NCBI GenBank assembly: GCA_003557545.1
Contig: PWOD01000117.1
Span: 1 to 6,358, forward strand
DNA: 6,358 bases
Direction: 5' to 3'
From: a bacterium
Lineage (GTDB): Bacteria > T1Sed10-126
A program made the translations under genes and the position numbers. The notes under the pieces were generated by a model. The model ran no database searches. It had not been told where the DNA came from and saw only the letters and a list, made by a program, of their open reading frames with translations. Shown here in pieces: positions 1 to 6,288 of this stretch (position 1 is its first letter; each line of letters opens with the position of its first letter).

Positions 1-1158
1 AGTTAGCATCTCATCAATCTCTTCAGCGGTAATGATCAGTGGTGGCACAAACCGTAGACAGTTACCACCGGCGACTCCCAGGATCAGACCCCGTTTTATA
101 AGACTCCGCATTATTTTTCCGGCTTCCATGTCGCTGGCTAATGGCAATGCCTGCATCAATCCTATCCCCCGTGGCCGATCCACAAATTCATAACGTGCAG
201 CCAGCTCTTCCAACCCCCGTGTAAGCTGTTCCCCCCGCTCTCTAACATTTTCCAGAAGTTTTTCTTTATTCAAAGTTTCCAGCACGGTCAGAGCCAATTT
301 ACAGGCAAACGGATTCCCCCCGAAGGTTGAGGCATGATCACTAAACCCAAGCGTTTCCCGCAGACTCTGACGAACCAGCAAACAACCGATAGGAAATCCG
401 CCACCCAGACCCTTGGCCAGGCAGATCAGATCCGGTTCCACTCCATAGTTCTGGTAAGCAAAATATTCTCCAGTCCGACCGATCCCGGTCTGCACCTCAT
501 CCAGCACAAGCAGGACATCCCGTTCCGTGCAGAGTTCGCGCACCCGGCGAAAAAACTCTGGTTTTACCGGGACAACTCCACCTTCACCCTGAACCACCTC
601 CATAAACAGCGCACAGACATCATCTTTTAATTCAGCTTCCAGGGCCTGAAAATCATTGAAGGGTAGATAGTCAAACCCCGCGGGAAGTGGACCAAACCCC
701 CGTTGATAGCGGGGCTGGCCGGTGGCTGTAAGAGCTCCCAGGGTCCTTCCATGGAAAGAGTTTTCAAAGCTCAGTATGCGGTTTTTCTCTCCCCCCCGAT
801 CGTGACCGTAACGACGGGCAAACTTAATCGCCGCCTCATTTGCCTCCGCACCACTATTACAGAAAAATGCTGCCGTACCAAAACTCAAGCTTGAAAGTTG
901 CTCGGCCAGCTGTTCCTGCTGAGCTATTTCAAATAGATTTGATAGATGGTATATTTCCCCCGCGGCCTGGCGAGCTGTCTCAACCAGCCGGGGATGTCTG
1001 TATCCCAGCAGATTGACCGCAATACCGGCAAGTCCATCCAGATAACGACGCCCCTGAGCATCATACAGATAACAGCCGGCGCCCCGGACAAACTCAATCT
1101 CAATTCGATTATATACCGGTAACAAAGTCAGTTCAGACGATATTTTTCTATCTTTCAT
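1..1158 (-). CDS. argD: Acetylornithine aminotransferase (ArgD), C-terminus cut by window edge
   Basis: This is a class-III PLP-dependent aminotransferase. It should convert N-acetylglutamate semialdehyde plus glutamate to N-acetylornithine in cytosolic arginine synthesis. The frame was translated by hand and is open for 386 codons to the window edge. The family is usually about 390-400 residues, so only the last 5-15 are probably missing. Visible motifs are NSGAEANEAA (101-110), the FHGRT segment (135-139), LDEVQTGIGRTG (219-230, with D220 contacting the PLP ring), AKG with the Schiff-base lysine K249, TFGGNP (278-283) and LRF (R369, substrate carboxylate). The start is uncertain. ATG at 1158 overlaps the argB stop by 11 bases but has only a weak SD. 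An in-frame ATG at 1173 and a TTG at 1179 also exist, and the TTG has AGGA about 7 bases upstream. Succinyldiaminopimelate or other omega-aminotransferase activity is possible, but the argB neighbour favours ArgD. Confidence 0.93.
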   Translation of the reverse strand, partial: MKDRKISSELTLLPVYNRIEIEFVRGAGCYLYDAQGRRYLDGLAGIAVNLLGYRHPRLVETARQAAGEIYHLSNLFEIAQQEQLAEQLSSLSFGTAAFFCNSGAEANEAAIKFARRYGHDRGGEKNRILSFENSFHGRTLGALTATGQPRYQRGFGPLPAGFDYLPFNDFQALEAELKDDVCALFMEVVQGEGGVVPVKPEFFRRVRELCTERDVLLVLDEVQTGIGRTGEYFAYQNYGVEPDLICLAKGLGGGFPIGCLLVRQSLRETLGFSDHASTFGGNPFACKLALTVLETLNKEKLLENVRERGEQLTRGLEELAARYEFVDRPRGIGLMQALPLASDMEAGKIMRSLIKRGLILGVAGGNCLRFVPPLIITAEEIDEMLT

Positions 1159-2038
1159 AAGTTCTACTTTCATCGACAATCTGAGTTCCTATCCCCTGGT
1201 CAGTTAGCAGCTCCAGAAGTAATGAATGGGGACGACTACCATCAATAATATGGGTCTTTTCCACTCCACCCTCCAGGGCCTGACAGCCCGCCGTTGCCTT
1301 CGGAACCATTCCACCGGCAATTATTTCACGACTTATTAAATCCTCCACGCCGCTGGCATCTAAACTGGACAGCAGCTCCCCATCCGCGATAATTCCGGGC
1401 ACATCGGTCAAAAATATCAACCGTCGGGCGGTGAGAGAGGCGGCCAGAGAACCTGCCACATAATCGGCATTCATATTATAAGTAACCCCAGAACGATCAA
1501 CTCCAATCGGGGCGATTACCGGCACATAATAGTTCTCTTCCAGCAGTTCAAGTGGCAGCGGATTAACCTTTTCCACCTCGCCCACCTGCCCCAGATCAAC
1601 CTCTACTTTTGAACAGTTTTTCAGCGGCACGGCCTGCAGCATCTGACCGTCCTTCCCGGATAGCCCGATTGCCCGTGCTCCGGCACGATTAATTTTCTCC
1701 ACAATATCCTTATTAACCCGGCCGGCCAGAACCATCTCCACAACCTCCATCGTCTCAGCATCGGTTACCCGCTGGCCCTCAATAAACCGGCTATCTATAC
1801 CCATCTTCTTTAAAGTACTGCCGATCGCCTTGCCCCCGCCATGAACAACCAGCGGTTTAAGTCCAATATACTGGAGCAGCACAATATCTTCGGCCACCGA
1901 CTGCTTTAAATCGCTGTTCTCCATAATACTACCGCCGAATTTAATGACAATTTTTTCTCCATGAAAATCCTGGATGTATGGCAATGCCTCAGCCAGAACA
2001 CGTGCACGGGTGTCAAGATCGGTCTTAAATTTACCCAC
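1148..2038 (-). CDS. argB: Acetylglutamate kinase (ArgB), arginine-inhibitable type
   Basis: The enzyme phosphorylates N-acetylglutamate with ATP, the second step of ornithine synthesis in the acetylated pathway, in the cytosol. The 296-residue product belongs to the amino-acid-kinase fold. Motifs are IKFGGS (32-37, with catalytic K33), VVHGGGK (64-70), FIEGQRVTD (85-93), YNMNADYVAGSLA (187-199, N-acetylglutamate site), LTDVPG (210-215) and GGMVPK (242-247). An N-terminal helix ahead of the core (about 8-25, ending LPYIQDF) and the C-terminal HSLLLELLT...GIGT segment (271-285) match hexameric, arginine-feedback-inhibited enzymes such as that of Thermotoga; that regulation is inferred. The start is set at GTG 2038 because GGAGG (2048-2052) sits 9 bases upstream. 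The longer frame from ATG 2098 lies inside the upstream gene and adds 20 residues unlike the family. It overlaps the ROK gene by 8 bases and argD by 11. Confidence 0.95.
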   Translation of the reverse strand: MGKFKTDLDTRARVLAEALPYIQDFHGEKIVIKFGGSIMENSDLKQSVAEDIVLLQYIGLKPLVVHGGGKAIGSTLKKMGIDSRFIEGQRVTDAETMEVVEMVLAGRVNKDIVEKINRAGARAIGLSGKDGQMLQAVPLKNCSKVEVDLGQVGEVEKVNPLPLELLEENYYVPVIAPIGVDRSGVTYNMNADYVAGSLAASLTARRLIFLTDVPGIIADGELLSSLDASGVEDLISREIIAGGMVPKATAGCQALEGGVEKTHIIDGSRPHSLLLELLTDQGIGTQIVDESRTYER

Positions 2039-2939
2039 TATTTTCAACCTCCATCCAGTCCCAGAAAGCAGCCGGTCCCAATAACACCTCATCACCACAT
2101 AACTGTCCTATTGAAACTATTGGTAACCCCTGAAACTGTTTCAAAATAAACTGATTCATCTTCTCTTCAACCGGTTTTAACCAGCTCTTATAGGAACCTG
2201 TTAAACCACCTGTTAAAACTATTTTTTCCGGATCTAACATCATCACAACTGTTCCCAGCAAATGAGCTAACTTTAACTCAAACTCTCGACGAACCTCCAA
2301 CCCCGGTCCCCCCTCAAGAGCAAACAGCTGTGGTACTGTGAGATCAATGCCCCGGCTCTTCAGCTGATAACGTAACCCCTTACCAGACAGCCAGTTGCAG
2401 GCAGCCCCCGGTGGCAGCTGTCCAACTATCTCCCCGCCGGTATTAAGACTGATATGCTCCAGCTCCATAATCGAACCACGACGGCCCTGCTGAGGGCGAC
2501 CATTCCACAACAATGCTGACCCCATGTTTTCCCCCAGGGTTAAAACCACCCCGCTATTCAAACCACTCAACTCTCCCTGGCGCCATTCTCCCACGAGCAA
2601 GGCCTCTACATCATTAACCAGTCTAACTGGACAGCCTAATTGATCCTGCAACCTACCCAGCGTAGTTGGTTCTTCCATCCAGGGTAGATCGGGACATTCA
2701 CTCCGCACATAATTACCCTCCCAATCGACCGTTGCCGGTAACCCTATTGTTACACCTTTAACAGGATATTTATCATCATATTTTTTCAGCAGTTCAAGAA
2801 AATACTCGACTCCCTGCTGCCGAACTTCATCAGTCTTTACCCGTTCAACATCAGTTACTTCACCTGCCGAGTCAACCCTGCCCAGTTTACAGGTGGCCCC
2901 ACCGATATCAACAGAAATTAACGAAATATCTTCTGACAT
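2031..2939 (-). CDS. ROK-family kinase-like protein, first gene of the argBD operon
   Basis: The 302-residue product has the ASKHA/ROK fold signatures: phosphate loop DIGGATCK (11-18), catalytic aspartate D110 in the NDVEALLVGEW segment, a second phosphate motif LTLGENMGSA (133-142), an E-x-x-H element (E159, H162) matching EIGH of ROK enzymes, and the adenosine motif LTGG (242-245). The length fits a ROK glucokinase/N-acetylhexosamine kinase, and there is no N-terminal helix-turn-helix, so it is not a ROK repressor. The zinc loop is atypical: only C181 is present where ROK enzymes have a CxCGxxGCxE cluster. The start is ATG 2939, with AGGGG ten bases upstream and the motif-bearing N-terminus directly after. 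The longer frame from 3005 would begin upstream of the likely transcription start. The gene overlaps argB by 8 bases. The substrate cannot be read from the sequence; a sugar or amino-sugar is the family default, and an arginine-related role is speculation. Confidence 0.85.
   Translation of the reverse strand: MSEDISLISVDIGGATCKLGRVDSAGEVTDVERVKTDEVRQQGVEYFLELLKKYDDKYPVKGVTIGLPATVDWEGNYVRSECPDLPWMEEPTTLGRLQDQLGCPVRLVNDVEALLVGEWRQGELSGLNSGVVLTLGENMGSALLWNGRPQQGRRGSIMELEHISLNTGGEIVGQLPPGAACNWLSGKGLRYQLKSRGIDLTVPQLFALEGGPGLEVRREFELKLAHLLGTVVMMLDPEKIVLTGGLTGSYKSWLKPVEEKMNQFILKQFQGLPIVSIGQLCGDEVLLGPAAFWDWMEVENSG
2048..2052 (-). promoter_or_regulatory. Shine-Dalgarno site deciding the GTG start of argB
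   Basis: The minus strand reads GGAGG here, 9 bases before GTG at 2038. It lies within the last codons of the ROK gene, so ribosomes ending there could restart on argB. No comparable site precedes the ATG at 2098. Confidence 0.75.
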
Positions 2940-2994
2940 TTCAATCGCACCCCTGTACGTAAAAGATTTTATGACACCAGTTACAATACACCAT

Positions 2995-3000
2995 ATTATA
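2995..3000 (-). promoter_or_regulatory. Probable -10 box for the ROK-argB-argD operon
   Basis: The minus strand reads a perfect TATAAT, which would start transcription near 2988 and leave about a 50-base leader before the ROK start. The -35 region is poor: TTTACA lies only 13 bases upstream of the -10, and at 16-18 bases the sequence is GT-rich without a TTGACA-like hexamer. An activator or a weak promoter is possible. Confidence 0.45.
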
Positions 3001-3171
3001 ACCAAGAGAACTCTGTAAACCCAGTGCCTTTTAACTGGTTTAGCTTAATCTCTGAGAAGAGTTTATTCGAACTCAATATTAATCCCTTTTTTGGCAGAAA
3101 AATCGCCCGAACAAGCTTTTCTGTGCAGTTTTAATTTACCCGACAGGAGGAAAAATCTTCAGAAAAATAAC

Positions 3172-3200
3172 TATTTTTTTCTCCGCTTTTGTTTTATACT
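3172..3200 (+). promoter_or_regulatory. Probable promoter of tRNA-Thr
   Basis: TATACT at 3195-3200 is a good -10 box about 36 bases before the tRNA, giving a leader of roughly 30 bases. The -35 position at 17-base spacing (3172-3177, TATTTT) is weak. Confidence 0.4.
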
Positions 3201-3236
3201 ACACTCTGGTTTTGAAGAAAATTTACACCAACTAAT

Positions 3237-3308
3237 GCCGGGGTAGCTCAGTGGCAGAGCGGCTCACTCGTAATGAGCAGGTCGGCGGTTCAAATCCGCT
3301 CCCCGGCT
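3237..3308 (+). tRNA. tRNA-Thr (anticodon CGT)
   Basis: The full cloverleaf can be drawn. The acceptor stem GCCGGGG pairs with CCCCGGC (3301-3307), and the D stem is GCTC/GAGC. The anticodon stem GCTCA/TGAGC holds the loop CTCGTAA, whose anticodon CGT reads ACG codons. The variable loop is AGGTC, and the T arm is GGCGG/CCGCT with loop TTCAAAT and one G-T pair. The discriminator is T3308. CCA is not encoded, so it must be added by tRNA nucleotidyltransferase. Six Ts (3308-3313) follow the GC-rich 3' half and may help termination. The gene converges on the antiporter gene, whose stop is 30 bases away. Confidence 0.97.
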
Positions 3309-3338
3309 TTTTTAAAAATTCTGTGACCCCCCGACCGG

Positions 3339-5882
3339 CTATTCCAACTTTTCCCCCTTTGTTTCAGTATCTTCAAGTTGATATTTAGCGAATATCTTAA
3401 GCACTTCTTCAACCGAACCGGCCCTGACTATCTCCTCAGAGGCTTCAGTTAGATGGAGGGGTCTGACCAGCTTCGCCAGAGCATTAAGATGTATTTCAGG
3501 TGAAGCATCACGCGGACTAACAAGCAAAAACAACGCCTTAACCCTAAAAGCCAAACCAGACAGCTCCCATCCATCCCTGTTTATCCCCAAAAAAGCACGT
3601 GATTCAGCAATCCCCTCAATATGTTTATGTAAAAGCACCACACCCGGCGCCAGTTCAATCGGTTCTGCAACAACCAGTTGCTTAAAAAACTTTTTCAAAT
3701 TATCTAGCTGCTGCTCATCTTGACTGAAAGCAAATCCCAGTACCTGTTCAATAGCTTCTTCTAGCGTAGTATTTTCCAGACATGGAAAAATATTTTCTGG
3801 TGGCAGAGGGGTATTTTCATGATCCATAACAGCCGGATGAATTTTTTCTAAATCCTCTCCCTCAGGTTCCGGCGGGTAGATAACCATAAAATTCAACTTA
3901 GAAAACTGCTCTCCCAACCAACGTGGTAAATTAGTTAAATTTGGCTGCCAGGCCAGACGGCCCTGGCGCACATTTAGGATTATTACTAAATCTTTAATGG
4001 TAGAAATCTCGGTTTGTAACCACGGCATTAGCTCCGACCAATGATCCAATGAACTATACCGCTCCCTGACTTTTGGCAAACTGGCACCAACAACTTCTGT
4101 AATTCTTTTTAGAGTGGGGGAAACCGATACTATATACAAAGAAGCCCCTAACTGATCGGTCAACCGTTTGACAGTCAAAATTGCCGATTTCAAACCGGGG
4201 TGATGCTCAATCAACGGGGGGATCGCGACTACAACTCTTTTTATTGTATTAACTGATGATAAATCACAACAATTACTTACCAGAAACATCTGTTTATTAT
4301 TCTCAATTAACGGATCAAGCGTCCGACCAAACACAAGTGTATTAGAAGAAACATGACCCTTCCAACCAAGAATCACAGTGGATATTCGTTTGTCCAACAG
4401 AGACTGTCTGATACCAGAAACAACTGCAGTTGATACCCGGGTAATCGGAACAACCTGAACATTTGCCGAAATTGCCCTGACCACCGCCTCTCCTAACATT
4501 TTTTCTGCTTTTTCCAACCGCTCTTCAACATCAGTGCCCGCTTCAACAACCGATATCGGATATAAAGGTTCATGTGATCCTGGTTTCCGTATCAAAACTG
4601 CCAATTCTGTTAAATTGGCCGCATTCTCAGGATTGGCCATTGGAATCAAAATACGCTGAGGTACATCGGCTGTACTGTACGGTTTTTCTTCTTCACGAAT
4701 AGCTACAGATCTAGCATATTTATCAGTGAACCATGATCCTAACAAACTGGTAACAAGAATCATGATAATCGTGCCGGTTAAGATAGACTCATCAAAAATT
4801 CCAATTTCAAACCCAACCAGAACTGCTGCAAGAGTTGCAGCTGCCTGATTAACGCTCAAACCAAAAATTAAACCTGCTTCATCTGAATCATAAGAAAGAA
4901 TTTTCTGTGAAATATTTGCTGCCAACCATTTTGTCACAATCCCAGCGATCACCATAGAAACGGCAACTAAAAGCGCACGCTCGCCTTCTAAAAGCAGTGT
5001 GAGATTAACCAGCATCCCAACCGAGATGAGAAAGAATGGGATGAACAAAGAATGACCCACGAACTGCACCCGGTTCATCAATGTACTCTTTTCTGGAATC
5101 AAAGTATTAAGTGTCAAACCTGCGAGAAAAGCTCCTATTATTGGCTCAAAACCAGCCAGGTGAGCGAAATAAGCACATAGAAACACAGCAGTAAGAACTC
5201 CAATAAAAGCAACAAGACCATATGAGGCAATATTTCTGAAGAACCAGTGACCAAGCCAGGGTAAAATCAGCAAAACCAACGCCACATATACTGACATAAT
5301 AACGAATAATCTAATCCAAAAAATAACCCCGCTTTCTCCCTGATACATGGCAGCAATAACCGCCAAAAATAATAGAGCGGTTGTGTCCGTTATTAAGGTT
5401 CCGCCAATTGTTGTGGTAACCGCCCTGTGTCTTACCAGGCCCAGTTTGCTGACCATCGGATAGGTTATTAATGTGTGTGAAGAAAACATTGTTGATAATA
5501 AAATCGCGGCCAGCCAATTTAACTTTAGCAAATAATACCCCATCAAAGTTCCCAAAAATAATGGGATGGTAAATGTAAAGAAACCAAAAATTAAACTATC
5601 ATTCTTATGTTTTACAAACTGTACTATATCCATCTCAAGTCCCGCTAAAAACATTATATAGAGTAACCCGATCATTGCCAGAAGTTCAATTTCATTCCCC
5701 CGCTCAAGCAAACCAAAGCCATGCGGACCAATAAATATTCCGCTTAAAATCAAACCGATTATTCCAGGAAGCTTAATTTTTTCCGCAAGGAGGGGAGCAA
5801 CCAGAGCAATCAACAACAATAAAGCGAAAATCATCTCTGGATCAGTAAACGGCAACACTGAAGCAATCACACAATCACCCAT
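3339..5882 (-). CDS. CPA2 cation:proton antiporter fused to Usp domains and a PTS EIIA-like domain
   Basis: The 847-residue protein is much longer than a bare CPA2 exchanger (about 400). Residues 15-390 form a Na_H_Exchanger domain with about 12 hydrophobic segments, opening with the family-typical LAEKIKLPGIIGLILSGIFI region (32-51). The candidate ion-binding aspartate is D166 in GGTLITDTTAL, where NapA/NhaA have DD; a lone aspartate suggests electroneutral K+ or Na+/H+ exchange (inference). Residues 409-536 are a Usp domain with the nucleotide motif G506-x2-G509-x9-G519-R-T. Residues 547-670 look Usp-like but lack that motif. Residues 697-835 resemble PTS EIIA (fructose/nitrogen type); H752 in GVVLLHKH aligns with the phosphorylated histidine. 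Likely an inner-membrane exchanger gated by nucleotide and PTS phosphorylation. The start is uncertain: ATG 5882 has no good SD, and GTG at 5870 or 5858 may be used, the latter just before LPFTDP. Confidence 0.9.
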   Translation of the reverse strand: MGDCVIASVLPFTDPEMIFALLLLIALVAPLLAEKIKLPGIIGLILSGIFIGPHGFGLLERGNEIELLAMIGLLYIMFLAGLEMDIVQFVKHKNDSLIFGFFTFTIPLFLGTLMGYYLLKLNWLAAILLSTMFSSHTLITYPMVSKLGLVRHRAVTTTIGGTLITDTTALLFLAVIAAMYQGESGVIFWIRLFVIMSVYVALVLLILPWLGHWFFRNIASYGLVAFIGVLTAVFLCAYFAHLAGFEPIIGAFLAGLTLNTLIPEKSTLMNRVQFVGHSLFIPFFLISVGMLVNLTLLLEGERALLVAVSMVIAGIVTKWLAANISQKILSYDSDEAGLIFGLSVNQAAATLAAVLVGFEIGIFDESILTGTIIMILVTSLLGSWFTDKYARSVAIREEEKPYSTADVPQRILIPMANPENAANLTELAVLIRKPGSHEPLYPISVVEAGTDVEERLEKAEKMLGEAVVRAISANVQVVPITRVSTAVVSGIRQSLLDKRISTVILGWKGHVSSNTLVFGRTLDPLIENNKQMFLVSNCCDLSSVNTIKRVVVAIPPLIEHHPGLKSAILTVKRLTDQLGASLYIVSVSPTLKRITEVVGASLPKVRERYSSLDHWSELMPWLQTEISTIKDLVIILNVRQGRLAWQPNLTNLPRWLGEQFSKLNFMVIYPPEPEGEDLEKIHPAVMDHENTPLPPENIFPCLENTTLEEAIEQVLGFAFSQDEQQLDNLKKFFKQLVVAEPIELAPGVVLLHKHIEGIAESRAFLGINRDGWELSGLAFRVKALFLLVSPRDASPEIHLNALAKLVRPLHLTEASEEIVRAGSVEEVLKIFAKYQLEDTETKGEKLE

Positions 5883-5892
5883 TCGATCACTT

Positions 5893-5904
5893 GGGGTCAG
5901 ACAC
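5893..5904 (+). repeat. GGGGTCAGACAC motif next to the antiporter start
   Basis: GGGGTCAGAC-type motifs recur in many genomes near IS200/REP-type mobile sequences; that is from memory and is not testable here. The motif lies 10-21 bases from the antiporter ATG and may mark the edge of inserted DNA that replaced the gene's original leader. Only one copy is in the window. Confidence 0.25.
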
Positions 5905-5948
5905 TACGTTTTACGTTTTCATGTCTAATAAATCAATCGATTAAAAAT

Positions 5949-5954
5949 ATTATA
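5949..5954 (-). promoter_or_regulatory. Possible -10 box for the antiporter gene
   Basis: The minus strand reads TATAAT, which would start transcription near 5942 and give a leader of about 60 bases. No good -35 hexamer is found at 16-18 bases. The region is AT-rich, so a chance match is likely enough to keep confidence low. Confidence 0.3.
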
Positions 5955-5966
5955 ACCCTAAAAATC

Positions 5967-6015
5967 TTACGTCTCGTAGAATAGTGTAAATTACCTTTGT
6001 GTCCGAACAGACAAT
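5967..6015 (+). repeat. 49-base direct repeat, copy 1
   Basis: It matches 6240-6288 at 44 of 49 positions with no gap, and all five differences are transitions. It begins TTACGTCT and contains GTGTAAATT and CCTTTGTGTCCGA. The similarity stops sharply on the left. On the right it continues only as GAC after a one-base gap. Confidence 0.9.
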
Positions 6016-6076
6016 GACTTGTACCAAAAATTGTAGCAGTTAGGCTTGTGTTTTTTTAGCATCAACAGTTTTCTTT

Positions 6077-6239
6077 TCACTTGATATAATACGTTTTAAA
6101 AATAAATATCTTGTTTTTATATCTATTGTTCCCTTTAATATACATTGCTGGATTAATTTCTCCAAGACTTGAATACCGACGCCGATGATTCCAATAATCA
6201 ACTCTTTTCTAAATTATTTCAAATACTTCTTTCATGAGG
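6077..6239 (-). pseudogene. Remnant of an IS3-type transposase, C-terminal end
   Basis: Read on the minus strand from about 6239, the frame gives LMKEVFEII, then a TAG stop (6209-6211), then KRVDYWNHRRRYSSLGEINPA and about 22 low-complexity residues to a TGA at 6077-6079. The YWNHRRRYSSLGEINPAMY stretch is the classic C-terminal end of IS3-family DDE transposases (the YNxxRRHSSLGYxSP pattern), and LMKEVFEII fits the helix before it. Only about 50 of some 280 residues remain. The TAG replaces what is usually a glutamate codon, and the upstream part ends at repeat copy 2. It is not functional. The exact subgroup cannot be named from this little sequence, and a frameshift near the A/T run around 6100 may hide the original C-terminus. 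Confidence 0.7.
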
Positions 6240-6288
6240 TTACGTCTTGTAGAATGGTGTAAATTGCCTTTGTGTCCGAGCAGATAAT
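6240..6288 (+). repeat. 49-base direct repeat, copy 2
   Basis: This is the second copy of the repeat at 5967-6015, in the same orientation and 273 bases downstream. Unlike copy 1 it leads directly into a TTGACA box and a leader with hairpins, so it may be the outer end of an insertion sequence that continues past the window. Confidence 0.9.

Larger units (their letters stand above)
2940..3236. other. Divergent intergenic region between the ROK-arg operon and tRNA-Thr
   Basis: No coding frame is supported here. It holds the operon -10 box (2995-3000, minus strand), the tRNA promoter signals (3172-3200, plus strand), a small inverted repeat GAGTT/AACTC (3059-3063 and 3070-3074) upstream of the operon promoter, and an A/T-rich 10-bp inverted repeat (3146-3155 with 3175-3184, one G-T pair). 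I looked for an ArgR-type operator (the TnTGnATwwwwATnCAnA pattern) and a T-box leader and saw neither clearly. Confidence 0.5.

Noticed and set aside
334-894. Two plus-strand open frames (334-630 and 703-894) inside argD
   Set aside because: They lie antisense to a clear argD frame, have no family resemblance and have no ribosome binding sites.
2039-2098. Upstream ATG start for argB at 2098
   Set aside because: The 20 extra residues fall inside the ROK gene and do not match the family; GTG 2038 has a well-placed GGAGG.
1961-2149. Plus-strand frame across the argB/ROK junction
   Set aside because: It is antisense to both genes, with low-complexity proline/histidine-rich translation and no start signal.
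2940-3005. Upstream ATG start for the ROK gene at 3005
   Set aside because: It would start upstream of the likely -10 box, and family similarity begins at the ATG at 2939, which has its own ribosome site.
3141-3160. AGGAGG as the ribosome site of a small plus-strand gene before the tRNA
   Set aside because: No start codon lies at a suitable distance, and no open frame follows.
3290-3338. tRNA 3' end as an integration (att) site
   Set aside because: I see no second copy of the tRNA 3' end and no integrase in the window.
5311-5517. Minus-strand 68-residue frame within the antiporter gene
   Set aside because: It is out of frame with the antiporter membrane domain, asparagine/glycine-rich, and a plain shadow of that gene.
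5967-6288. CRISPR array
   Set aside because: There are only two copies, 273 bases apart, with a transposase fragment as spacer and five mismatches.
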